Origin: Desulfosporosinus sp.
Lineage (GTDB): Bacteria > Bacillota > Desulfitobacteriia > Desulfitobacteriales > Desulfitobacteriaceae
Assembly: GCA_031292055.1 (NCBI GenBank)
Contig: JARLHV010000123.1
Coordinates: forward strand, 1 to 64,000
Length of the DNA: 64,000 nucleotides
Direction: 5' to 3'
Position numbers and translations under genes: made by a program. The notes beneath the pieces were generated by a model. It saw nothing but the letters and a program-made list of their open reading frames with translations, searched no databases and was not told the DNA's origin. Position 1 is the stretch's first letter. Every line of letters starts with the position of its first letter. This document shows positions 32,408 through 40,769 of the stretch, piece after piece.

Positions 32408-35400
32408 ATGGACAAATTTAAAGCTAGCAGAAAAATAGGGATTAAACTGCTTGATGGTGAACAATTAAAAAACTCTTTCCCCCAATGTGACAATTTATTA
32501 AAAAATATTCAGTTACAAAGAGAAAGGGCAGCTTTCCAAAATGGTGGCAAGCAGAAATCAAAACTAATAGAACATGAATATTACCTGATGCATGATAATA
32601 TCTTCGGAATTTTTGGAGGACGGGGCTCTGGGAAAACTTCCGTTTTGTTTTCGCTCCGTGAAATTTTTCTGGAGAAGGAAAAAACATATGGAGATATTGT
32701 ATTGCCTATTATAATGCCTGAGATTATTAACAGCGAATGTACGTTATTGGGATGGGTTTTGGCGATGTTTGGGGATGTGGTCGGAGAAATTGAATATGAG
32801 ATGAAAAAGAATATCCATGTGTTTAATAACCAGGAATTTATGAGGAAAGCGGGGGTTGATTTTTTCGAAAACTGCAGGTTCAATGAAAGAAATCAGCTCC
32901 GTGAAGAATACGATTTGATTTATAGAGAGTGTTTTAGTAATACAAGCAATATAGCTGGGCAATATTCTTACGTAGATACTTTAAGCATCAAAGCGGACCA
33001 GTCCAGGAAACAATATCATCTCCTAAAAAGTTTGAATAAATTTTGGAACCTATTGGTCAATACCAAATACCAGATAAAGCACTTCAAGTCAAAGAACCCA
33101 AAGGAGTGCCTAGAGCTTTCGCGCCCGTTAATTTTTATTATATTTGATGATATTGACTTGGCCCCAGAACGCAGCATGGAATTATTGACCTCAGCTTTTA
33201 AGTGTTTTTCCAATCCCAATGTTGTAATTATTATTTCGGCGGCTATGAAGACGCTTGAACATGTGTTAGTTTGCAAAATGTATGAAAAGGTGATTGGATC
33301 TCATTTTTCTTCTTTGCTGCAAGGTGCTGCACCTGACCACGAGGTGGCAGAGTTATATCAGATAGATAAGGCGAAAGATGCAGCGATGGAATACCTGAAT
33401 AAGGTGATTCCGCCAGCCAGCAGATTTTCGCTGGAACGATACGATACTTACGAGCAAAAACTCTTGTTTCGGTATTCGCGGGAATGGGAATGGGAAGAGG
33501 ACCACTCTGACACTGTTCGTGAAACGTCTAAGCCCATTATGGATTTTCTGATTGATCTTGTAAATGAATTTGAAGGTTCGTCACTCCATAATTTTTTGCT
33601 TAAAGATAAGAGTCAGTCTGCAACTGTAGAGAATTTCATTACCTCATATCTTATGATCTTCGGAAACAAAAATCGCTATATCTTTAATGGCTGCCTGGAG
33701 ATTATGAATGCACTGGAAAAGCTTAAAGATATAAAAGAGAAGGTTGAGAAAAAAGATGACCTTAATTCAAACAGGGACATTTACTTCGTTTTGAATCATT
33801 TGCTTTCCGTGCTGATTACTTCCAACGATCGTAATGTTGTGGAATATCAGGATTATATCAGTCACTTGCTCTTGTTACGTAAAGGTGAGTGGGATCTATA
33901 CATTAATTATGCGCTATTGTTGGAGTTATATGAAAAGAAAAGATTAACCCAAAAGAAAAAGATCACTAAGAAATACAAATCTCCACCTTCCTATATGGAC
34001 TCAAAATCGTGGGAGTATCTAATTAACGAAGAGATGAGAGATAGCTTAACCGATGTTAAGCAATCAATCGGCGTTATGTTTGTCATGTTGTTTTTTATTG
34101 AGAACCTGCTTCGGATCATCTTCCCGAAAAGGGGCGATATACACGGATATTGGGAAATTACAGAATATCTGAACAAAGACATTACTCGGCTCGGCTCTAA
34201 TAAAGCTGGCTCCTCTAGACAGGTGCAACTTTACCAAAGCAAAAAACTAGTGGAGGACATTATTAGTGACTATGCTTTAGTGCTGGAGAATCCAAGGCCT
34301 TATCTTTTTCTCGATCTCTTTAATTTTTCAGACATTCAAACATATTTTACTAATGTCTACTATGACAGAAAGCAGAGAGAAGAGTTGGAGCCGGATAGGC
34401 TGTCAGAAAGTTGCAAGACCGATTATTATTGGAGCAAAACTATTATGTCCTTGCTATTTACTTCCCAAAGTGGTCTATTGTTGGTAAAAGATGAGTATTA
34501 CCTGAAATATAACCCCTTGTTGGAACTTCTAGTGTGGTGGGAATTTGGTGAAAATTTAAAGGGCAGTGTGGAGCAGGTTTTTGAAGAGCTTTTGAACCAA
34601 AATCATATTTTGGATTATTCAGAGAAACAAGTTGACCTATTTAAAGAAATTTTACTTGAGAATTCCAGTCCGACACCTAAAGAATGGGTGGGCGCTAACG
34701 TCGGACAGGGGAGAAGCTTGGAAACTTTTTTCCGTGATGTTGACAGATCGGAATTTAGGGACATTTTGCTGCAGAATCAATGCAGGAAGCTTTGGGAAGA
34801 GTTCAAAAGTAAACACAAACCCCAAAAAAATGAAGAAGAATATCATACGCAGGAGTTTAATCGAACCATCATTTCCTTTACTGAATTTGTGATTACATTA
34901 GGTAGAGCCGCCTTTATTAATAATGACTTTATTATTATAGTAGAGGAGTCTTATTGGGCAGATGTTGAAGAATGGATTAATAATTTAATGGACATTTCTC
35001 CCATTGTAGAAGAGAAAGGGAAAAAACTGATCAAACAGTTTTTTGATGGGGAAGACGAAAATTTTCCTGAACAGAGGGTTATGCAATTTAGGGATTTCTT
35101 TTTGTTCATGACAGAAATCCGTAACACTTTAAAAAACATTGGCCCAGAAATTGATGAATCTGATTTTCCGTTTTTGCCCGAATTTATCGAATATTGCCCT
35201 GTTTATGAGTCTTCTGCCAATCTTGGAGAGGCAAAAGGAGGGCAAATGTTTAGCATGTTTGAATTGGTATTAAACTTGCATCTGTTAAAAGAATTGACGT
35301 CCTTTTATTTTGCTGCTCAGTTTATCATTGCCAACAGTCGGCAATATCATAGCTTGCAAATCCGCACTCAGAGCGAGCAATCAGATCAGCAGGATAGTTT

Positions 35401-35536
35401 TGCTGCTATCTATCAGAAAATCGCTACTTATGTTGAAACTTCAGATAATTTTGGCAATATCCTTACCCAGACATTTATGCAGGCCAAAGAAGAGGTTATC
35501 CATGATTACCGGCGTCAGGCGGGGGCTGGGATGTGA
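32408..35536 (+). CDS. rdrA: RADAR defence ATPase RdrA
   Basis: 1042 residues from ATG 32408 (GAGAGGTG upstream). Walker A is GGRGSGKT at residues 70-77, and Walker B is LIFIIFDDID with Asp247-Asp248. The remaining 750 residues are helical with no membrane segment. Size, P-loop placement and a deaminase-like gene translated from an overlapping GTGA (35533-35536) match RdrA of RADAR. In that anti-phage system a multimeric AAA-type ATPase works with the RdrB deaminase to convert adenosine to inosine after infection, causing growth arrest. The family assignment rests on architecture and partner, not on an alignment. Confidence 0.82.
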   Translation: MDKFKASRKIGIKLLDGEQLKNSFPQCDNLLKNIQLQRERAAFQNGGKQKSKLIEHEYYLMHDNIFGIFGGRGSGKTSVLFSLREIFLEKEKTYGDIVLPIIMPEIINSECTLLGWVLAMFGDVVGEIEYEMKKNIHVFNNQEFMRKAGVDFFENCRFNERNQLREEYDLIYRECFSNTSNIAGQYSYVDTLSIKADQSRKQYHLLKSLNKFWNLLVNTKYQIKHFKSKNPKECLELSRPLIFIIFDDIDLAPERSMELLTSAFKCFSNPNVVIIISAAMKTLEHVLVCKMYEKVIGSHFSSLLQGAAPDHEVAELYQIDKAKDAAMEYLNKVIPPASRFSLERYDTYEQKLLFRYSREWEWEEDHSDTVRETSKPIMDFLIDLVNEFEGSSLHNFLLKDKSQSATVENFITSYLMIFGNKNRYIFNGCLEIMNALEKLKDIKEKVEKKDDLNSNRDIYFVLNHLLSVLITSNDRNVVEYQDYISHLLLLRKGEWDLYINYALLLELYEKKRLTQKKKITKKYKSPPSYMDSKSWEYLINEEMRDSLTDVKQSIGVMFVMLFFIENLLRIIFPKRGDIHGYWEITEYLNKDITRLGSNKAGSSRQVQLYQSKKLVEDIISDYALVLENPRPYLFLDLFNFSDIQTYFTNVYYDRKQREELEPDRLSESCKTDYYWSKTIMSLLFTSQSGLLLVKDEYYLKYNPLLELLVWWEFGENLKGSVEQVFEELLNQNHILDYSEKQVDLFKEILLENSSPTPKEWVGANVGQGRSLETFFRDVDRSEFRDILLQNQCRKLWEEFKSKHKPQKNEEEYHTQEFNRTIISFTEFVITLGRAAFINNDFIIIVEESYWADVEEWINNLMDISPIVEEKGKKLIKQFFDGEDENFPEQRVMQFRDFFLFMTEIRNTLKNIGPEIDESDFPFLPEFIEYCPVYESSANLGEAKGGQMFSMFELVLNLHLLKELTSFYFAAQFIIANSRQYHSLQIRTQSEQSDQQDSFAAIYQKIATYVETSDNFGNILTQTFMQAKEEVIHDYRRQAGAGM

Positions 35537-38460
35537 ATAAAAACCAGCGCTTAGACATTATTATCAGGACGCTTGCCTTACCCTTTATAGACTTTAATTA
35601 TTTTTGCAGCGATCCGTTGTGCCTCAAGGTTGCTTGTTATGAAAAATTGCTGAATAATCGAGGAATTCGTGTCGATCTAAAAAGAGAATACGAGGAGCAT
35701 CAGGAGAAAATTATCGGATATATGGCCTCAATTACACAAGTGGAGCGGTTGGATGATATTTTGCAACTGTTGAATATTTTTTACTCCGACATAGATATGA
35801 TTCATTATTTGAGGGAGCAGAGTCGGGCTACCAGTGTTGACACATATTATATCAAGCGAATTTTTGATATTTCCAGCAGCTTGGTAATTCTTCGGGATGG
35901 GAAGATTTCCATTCGCATGTGGAGCGACGAGGCTGATAATGAACTTTTCAAAGCATACAGTGGTTTACATAAGGTGGAAATCTGGAGCGCCTTGGCGCGC
36001 ATCATGACGCCGGATGTATTTATAGCAGCCTATTATGTCAACGCCCAGCTGGATAATATTGATTATCTGTCCAACGTAACGAGTAATTTATCAGTTTGTG
36101 ATACCCCGCTGGCCAAAATATTAAATAGAGGAATTGCAGAAACTCATCTGCATTTGAATGCGGGCATGAGTTATCTTTCTTTGTGGGAAATGGTTACGGA
36201 TTTTACTCAACTGGATGTCCCACAGTTCAGTTCGAAAAAAGGCGAGGAACACTTTCTAAAGAAAGAATACCAGGATTTTCCTCACTTATTTTTAGCCGGT
36301 TTGTTGCGCCTGTTGATGGCCACTTATCTGCAGGAACAGGAAAATGATGGAGAATTTTGCGATATGCTGGATTTTTTCAGAGATAACTTAAAGAATGGGC
36401 AGGAAAGTGTGCAGCAGTTGGAGTTGGATATTCTTTTAACGGTTATGCCGGATAGAGAACCGGTGGAAAGAAAGCAAGCTATTTGGCAATTATACTATAA
36501 CTTTTATCAAAAACGCTTTGAATCAATTCCAGAATTGAAACGTACCCACGGCATAGAAGACGATGACTCTGTTTTTGATGTGCTGGGGCGCAGCACATAC
36601 CGGCGCTATGGATATCTTAACACCTCGTACGAGATATTATTTTTATACAAGGCTTTATCTTTCATACATCGTCATTCTGATTGCCCACAGTTTACGCATA
36701 TTTTTCTGCAGTATTTAAGGGTTAAAAATGATTACTTTGGGAATAAGCTCCAGTCGGCAAAAATTAAAGGGCTTCGTTTCTTTCAAGATTTTTTTAACAG
36801 GGCATCTAAAGCTCCTTACGCCAATTCATATGGTGGAAGCTCTAAAAAAGAAGCCAAATATCTGTCGATTTTTAAAGACCAGGGCAAATGCTCCAATCTT
36901 AAAAAGCTGGAGCTTAAGATTTCTCCCGAATACCCTATCCAAATCGTTTCCCCGAATAGGCCCGATGGGTTCAAGCTGCGTGAAATAAAAATGTCAATTG
37001 CCAAGCAGGTCCTGGAAATCTTCTGTTCGTATTTGAGGTATTTTAAAGAGATGGGGAACAAACATTCTTTGGACTTGGATGAGATTGAGGAAAGGGGTTT
37101 GGTTTCCTTCCCTACGATCGGCTTGGTATACCACTTCATTAAAACCGATGATATGGATCGGTATCTTGGTGATATTTGCTGGGTTTCTGCTCAGACGATC
37201 GATGTTTTATCTTCCAATAGCATGCAGACAATGCGTAAACGACACATGGAATTTTGGGATGCGCTCAATGAGATGATCAGAGATATACCCCATTTGGGGG
37301 AGTATATTGTAGGGATTGATGCGGCCTCTAACGAGTTAAGTGCGGAGCCTTGGGTTTTTGCGCCAGTTTATAAGCATTTGCGCCGCAAGGAAAATACCTA
37401 CCCGATTCAGCTGGCAAGCAGTCGTCATATTCAGAATGTAGGATTGACTTACCATGTTGGGGAAGACTACCGGCATATTTTGTCAGGACTGCGTTACATT
37501 GATGAGGTTATTACTCATTTTGGTTATAAAGCGGGAGATCGCATCGGTCATGCTTTAGCCTTGCAAGTGGATATTCATAACTGGATCAAAAATAATGAGA
37601 TCGTTGCCATACCTGTAATGGAATACCTGGAGAACTTGCTCTGGCTATGGTATTTGAGTAATCAATACTCAGAGATAAAATGTAATGTCGTGCCGGATTT
37701 GGAAACTAAAATCATGGATACTGCAGGGAAGATGTATGAAAATATCGCTGGTTTGTCACCTTATGTTCTTTGGAAAGGGTATTCGCTGAAGTTTCAGTCC
37801 TTAGAACGTGATAAAATTGAAGACATGAAAGCATACTATTTGCCTATACGAAACGAACGATGCTTCTTTCCATCACAAGGTAGGTCACTTAAACGTTGTT
37901 TTTGTAAACTTTATTCAGACAGGGAAGCGGACAGTTATCCAAACGATCCTATATGGGATGAAGATAAATTGTTGCTTACGCATTTTTGCCCTGTGTATGT
38001 GCAGAGTTATTGTAAGCCGATGTTTGTCCGGACTTCGCAAGAGGAGATTATACTCTTGATAAAGGTTCAGGAATGTCTGAAAAAAAAGATCGAGCAAGCA
38101 GGCATTTATGTGGAGACTAACCCGACCTCGAATGCAACCATCGGGGATGTGAACTGTTTGTTTGAGCATCCGATTACGAATTTGAACAGTAATGGTTTGA
38201 AAAATGACAAGGACTCCAATGTACTAGTGACAATTAATTCAGACGATCCGTTGGTCTTTAACACCAATGTTGAGAACGAGATTGCAAATGTCTACCACAT
38301 GTTAACCAATCATGCCTACAGCCGGGAAGATGTTCTTGGCTGGATTGATAAGGTCCGGCAACATGGTTTGGACAGCAGTTTTATCAAACAGGTTAAAAAA
38401 CCTTCGGTACAGAAGCGAGAGCTTGAGGAAATCATAGAAGATTTAAAGCGGGTGAAATAA
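35533..38460 (+). CDS. rdrB: RADAR defence adenosine deaminase RdrB
   Basis: 975 residues, GTG start inside the rdrA stop. Adenosine-deaminase metal and catalytic motifs are spread along the protein: AETHLHLNAG with His205 and His207, YHVGEDYRHI with His641 and Glu644, AGDRIGHALAL with His673, and NSDDPLVFNT with Asp904-Asp905. Ordinary deaminases are about 350 residues. The large insertions fit RdrB, which assembles into a shell-like complex and deaminates ATP/dATP or RNA adenosine. A VETNPTSNATIG segment (cf. CPTSN in ADA) supports the family. There is no accessory gene downstream; a truncated AAA/FRG pair follows within 10 bp. Confidence 0.87.
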   Translation: MNKNQRLDIIIRTLALPFIDFNYFCSDPLCLKVACYEKLLNNRGIRVDLKREYEEHQEKIIGYMASITQVERLDDILQLLNIFYSDIDMIHYLREQSRATSVDTYYIKRIFDISSSLVILRDGKISIRMWSDEADNELFKAYSGLHKVEIWSALARIMTPDVFIAAYYVNAQLDNIDYLSNVTSNLSVCDTPLAKILNRGIAETHLHLNAGMSYLSLWEMVTDFTQLDVPQFSSKKGEEHFLKKEYQDFPHLFLAGLLRLLMATYLQEQENDGEFCDMLDFFRDNLKNGQESVQQLELDILLTVMPDREPVERKQAIWQLYYNFYQKRFESIPELKRTHGIEDDDSVFDVLGRSTYRRYGYLNTSYEILFLYKALSFIHRHSDCPQFTHIFLQYLRVKNDYFGNKLQSAKIKGLRFFQDFFNRASKAPYANSYGGSSKKEAKYLSIFKDQGKCSNLKKLELKISPEYPIQIVSPNRPDGFKLREIKMSIAKQVLEIFCSYLRYFKEMGNKHSLDLDEIEERGLVSFPTIGLVYHFIKTDDMDRYLGDICWVSAQTIDVLSSNSMQTMRKRHMEFWDALNEMIRDIPHLGEYIVGIDAASNELSAEPWVFAPVYKHLRRKENTYPIQLASSRHIQNVGLTYHVGEDYRHILSGLRYIDEVITHFGYKAGDRIGHALALQVDIHNWIKNNEIVAIPVMEYLENLLWLWYLSNQYSEIKCNVVPDLETKIMDTAGKMYENIAGLSPYVLWKGYSLKFQSLERDKIEDMKAYYLPIRNERCFFPSQGRSLKRCFCKLYSDREADSYPNDPIWDEDKLLLTHFCPVYVQSYCKPMFVRTSQEEIILLIKVQECLKKKIEQAGIYVETNPTSNATIGDVNCLFEHPITNLNSNGLKNDKDSNVLVTINSDDPLVFNTNVENEIANVYHMLTNHAYSREDVLGWIDKVRQHGLDSSFIKQVKKPSVQKRELEEIIEDLKRVK

Positions 38461-38465
38461 AATTA

Positions 38466-38599
38466 ATGAAGAAAAGAATTGCCGTAGGTGTCAGTGATTT
38501 ACGGGAAATACTAACAGGAGCTTACTACTATGCTGATAAGGCCTTATTTATACAAGATATCCTGGCAGATGGCTCTAAAGTGATCCTAAGGGGGGAATT
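38466..38599 (+). pseudogene. AAA-ATPase-like 5' fragment, second copy
   Basis: ATG 38466 gives MKKRIAVGVSDLREILTGAY and continues YYADKALFIQDILADGSKVIL, nearly the same as the fragment at 7250. It then runs straight into the ribosome site and start of the FRG fragment at 38600. Only about 43 codons remain; the ATPase core and nuclease domain are gone. Confidence 0.65.
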
Positions 38600-38863
38600 A
38601 TGATTTTAACACGTGATTATTTAACCCGTAATCTTAATGAAGGAGTAATTACTGCTGATCTCTCCTCTTGGGAAGAGTTTTCTAAAATGGTAACAGGGAG
38701 AGTATTGAACACTGGTAATTATATTTGGCGAGGTCAGAGGTCTGCTGACTGGTTACTGGAATCAACTTTTGATAGAATGTTAAAAAAGTTTGATTATAAT
38801 GATAGCTTGAGGCTACAGCGAGCAGAGTGGCTAACAAGTACCCAATCAAGATATAATGAATAA
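38600..38863 (+). pseudogene. FRG domain protein, truncated copy 3
   Basis: The first 70 residues nearly match copy 1 at 7496 (IWRGQRSADWLLESTFDRML, KKFDYNDSLR). The frame then diverges and stops after 17 unrelated residues. The LLEWT..FIAAYFAF half of the domain is missing, so it is non-functional. It marks the right edge of the RADAR locus. Confidence 0.7.
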
Positions 38864-39017
38864 ACTGTCGTAATCGTAAGGTAGAGAGGGCTTTTACAGC
38901 GCAAAAATCCAGAAGTTGATTCAATAGAATCATTTCAGGGTTTTCTTTTTTTGGGAATTGGTGGTATTATTTTGGAGATTAAATCATCACGGATCTATCT
39001 CTAGGGCAAGATGCGTT

Positions 39018-39056
39018 ATGTTATGGAAGGCAGATTGCTTCTAAAAATAATACGGT
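39018..39056 (-). pseudogene. cooT 3' remnant, second
   Basis: Minus-strand ACCGTATTATTTTTAGAAGC and AATCTGCCTTCC match the end of cooT (RIILEEICLP) with a stop introduced. No other part of the gene is seen. It lies in the spacer before the DUF5320 gene. Confidence 0.45.
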
Positions 39057-39150
39057 GGTATTAATGACCAAACGTAATTTCAGGTCAATAACTCCGTAGT
39101 CTCATTGGTTAATTGTTTTATATTGCCAAGAAGGAATAAAAACAAAGGTT

Positions 39151-39200
39151 ATTGATATATGTTATAAATAGAGTATAATGAATTTATAACATATGTCAAT
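39151..39200 (+). promoter_or_regulatory. Promoter embedded in a long inverted repeat
   Basis: ATTGATATATGTTATAAAT (from 39151) and ATTTATAACATATGTCAAT (to about 39200) form 19-base arms with one mismatch. A -35 TTGATA (39152) and a -10 TATAAT (39174) lie within, about 16 bp apart. The layout is an operator overlapping a sigma-A promoter for the DUF5320-DUF134 pair. The DUF134 protein has a helix-turn-helix and is a candidate autorepressor. Confidence 0.65.
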
Positions 39201-39222
39201 AACTACTAAGGAGGTGATGATT

Positions 39223-39468
39223 ATGCCAAGAAAAGATGGAATCGGTCTAATGGGACGTGGAGCGATGAGCGGAAAAAGTGGAGGGGTTTGTAATGGAGCC
39301 AATGCTGTTTGCAATGGTACTGGTTTAAGACGAGGTAACAGAAAAGGTGCCGGAAGAAATTTTGGAGCAGCTCCAGTATCTAAAACACAAAAAGAATTGT
39401 GGCAAGAGCAAAAGGAACGGCTTGAAAGTCAGCTTGATATTATATGCAAGCAACTAGAGAGCTTGTAA
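39223..39468 (+). CDS. DUF5320 family protein
   Basis: 81 residues from ATG 39223 with AAGGAGGTGAT upstream. The Gly- and Arg-rich N terminus (GIGLMGRGAMSGKSGGVCNG, then GTGLRRGNRKGAG) with two Cys is followed by a short C-terminal coiled coil (KELWQEQKERLESQLDIICK). DUF5320 proteins are encoded beside DUF134 regulators and NifX/NafY-like proteins, and their function is unknown. It precedes the DUF134 gene by 66 bp. Confidence 0.75.
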   Translation: MPRKDGIGLMGRGAMSGKSGGVCNGANAVCNGTGLRRGNRKGAGRNFGAAPVSKTQKELWQEQKERLESQLDIICKQLESL

Positions 39469-39534
39469 AAGGAAGCAAAAGTGGCAGAGAGGAGAGTTCC
39501 TGTTACTTTTGACTCTAATCGAGGTGAATGAATT

Positions 39535-39915
39535 ATGCCAAGACCAAGAAAATGGAGAAAAGTGTGTTGCTTGCCGGAAAACAAGCAATTTGGGCCACTT
39601 AACGCCTCGATTAATCATGATCCTTTTATTACCATGTCTGTTGATGAGTACGAAACGATACGACTGATTGATTTGGAAGGATTTATACAGGAAGAGTGTG
39701 CTGAGCAAATGAATATCGCACGTACAACCGTTCAGCGTATGTATAATGATGCCAGAAAAAAGCTTGCCGAGTCTCTAGTAAACGGAAAAATGCTAATAAT
39801 TGAGGGCGGAGATTATAAGCTCTGTGATGGTCAGGAAAAATCATGTGGTAGTGGCGGTTGCCGCAAGCATAGATGTGGCCGAGGCTTTAGGGAAGAAGAT
39901 AATAAAGGTGAGTAA
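39535..39915 (+). CDS. DUF134 family DNA-binding regulator
   Basis: 126 residues. [15 protein letters not shown] at the start and a sigma-70 region 4-like helix-turn-helix ([20 protein letters not shown], then [20 protein letters not shown]) are diagnostic. The C-terminal tail is Cys/His-rich ([14 protein letters not shown]) and may bind metal or a cluster. It probably regulates its own operon through the inverted repeat at 39151-39200 (inference). Confidence 0.85.
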   Translation: MPRPRKWRKVCCLPENKQFGPLNASINHDPFITMSVDEYETIRLIDLEGFIQEECAEQMNIARTTVQRMYNDARKKLAESLVNGKMLIIEGGDYKLCDGQEKSCGSGGCRKHRCGRGFREEDNKGE

Positions 39916-40137
39916 TGATCTATTCTATAAAAGTTATTGAGTGATTGCTTTACGCAAAATAATTAACAATTATTGCGAAAAAATGGGAATAAATCTTAAG
40001 GAGAAGATCAGGTCATCATTAAATTTCAAGTTGATAGTATTTCATAAGGAAAAGTTTGCTATGTCAATAGTATTCGCACAAAAGTGCTAATTTTTTAATT
40101 CGGCGTGGAAAAATAGAAAACACAGCACGGCAAGGAT
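39916..40137 (+). repeat. Degenerate copy of the cooT-associated repeat
   Basis: AGATCAGGTCATCATTAAA..TTCAAGTTGATAGTATTTCATAAGG (40005-40050) and TATTCGCACAAAAGTGCTAA (near 40070-40090) match both ends of the repeat at 25810-26150. The internal hairpin is missing. It directly precedes leader copy C, linking the two repeat types. Confidence 0.45.
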
Positions 40138-40220
40138 ACTATTGCAGCGCAGGACAGTGAAGGTGTTTGCAAAAAACGTGGAGGTTTGACTCTTTAGAGT
40201 CTTCTCCATGTTTTTTTATC
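40138..40220 (+). promoter_or_regulatory. Leader element with terminator hairpin, copy C
   Basis: CTATTGCAGCGCAGGACAGT, then GAAGGTGTTTGCAAA matches copies A and B. The hairpin is compensated: AAAAAACGTGGAG pairs with CTCCATGTTTTTTT, with an inner GACTCTTTAGAGTC stem. Stem bases differ from copies A/B on both sides while pairing is kept, which favours a structured RNA. It lies about 147 nt before the tautomerase gene. Confidence 0.55.
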
Positions 40221-40366
40221 GCAATAGTTATTTAGAGCTTATTTTGATGAAAGGAAAAGAATATAACAAAAATAGTCAAATGAGGTTGATATATTTACAT
40301 GTTTTACGGCCTAATTGGGAATTTTAATGGGAGTAAAGAATGATTTTTAATGGAGGTGCTTTGTAA

Positions 40367-40582
40367 ATGCCAATGATTAACTTTGATGGGCCTACCCTGA
40401 CCATTGACCAGAAGAGGAGCTTAATTCACGGAATGAGTCAAGCTGCTTCTCAGGCTTTAGGAATCCCGATGGCAGCGTTTACCGTAACACTAGATGAGCA
40501 CGACTATAGTAACATGGGCATTGGTGGTGAAGTGTTGACGGAATCTGTTTATTGGAGCAAATACAAAGAGCTTAAAGACTAG
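40367..40582 (+). CDS. 4-oxalocrotonate tautomerase family protein
   Basis: 71 residues beginning MPMINFDGPTLTIDQKRSLI, with the catalytic Pro2 that becomes the N terminus after Met removal. The hydrophobic pattern of the small beta-alpha-beta tautomerase fold follows (FTVTLDEHDYSNMGIGGEVL). TGGAGG lies upstream. Members isomerise enol/keto acids, but the physiological substrate is unknown for most. It is a single-gene unit with its own terminator. Confidence 0.8.
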   Translation: MPMINFDGPTLTIDQKRSLIHGMSQAASQALGIPMAAFTVTLDEHDYSNMGIGGEVLTESVYWSKYKELKD

Positions 40583-40610
40583 TGGATTTTGCTTTAACTG
40601 TGATTTATTT

Positions 40611-40639
40611 AAACGGCCTTCTGGGGGGCCGTTTTTTTA
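40611..40639 (+). terminator. Terminator after the tautomerase gene
   Basis: AAACGGCC pairs with GGCCGTTT, followed by a run of T residues, 28 nt after the stop. Confidence 0.85.
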
Positions 40640-40769
40640 TTACATTATTATTCTGAATTATGATAAGATAATTTCTAGATAAGCAAATACTGATCTGGAA
40701 ATTACAACAAACGATTGTATAATACTGATAACAGACCAAATTGAATTTACCAAAGGGAGAAGGTGTCCA

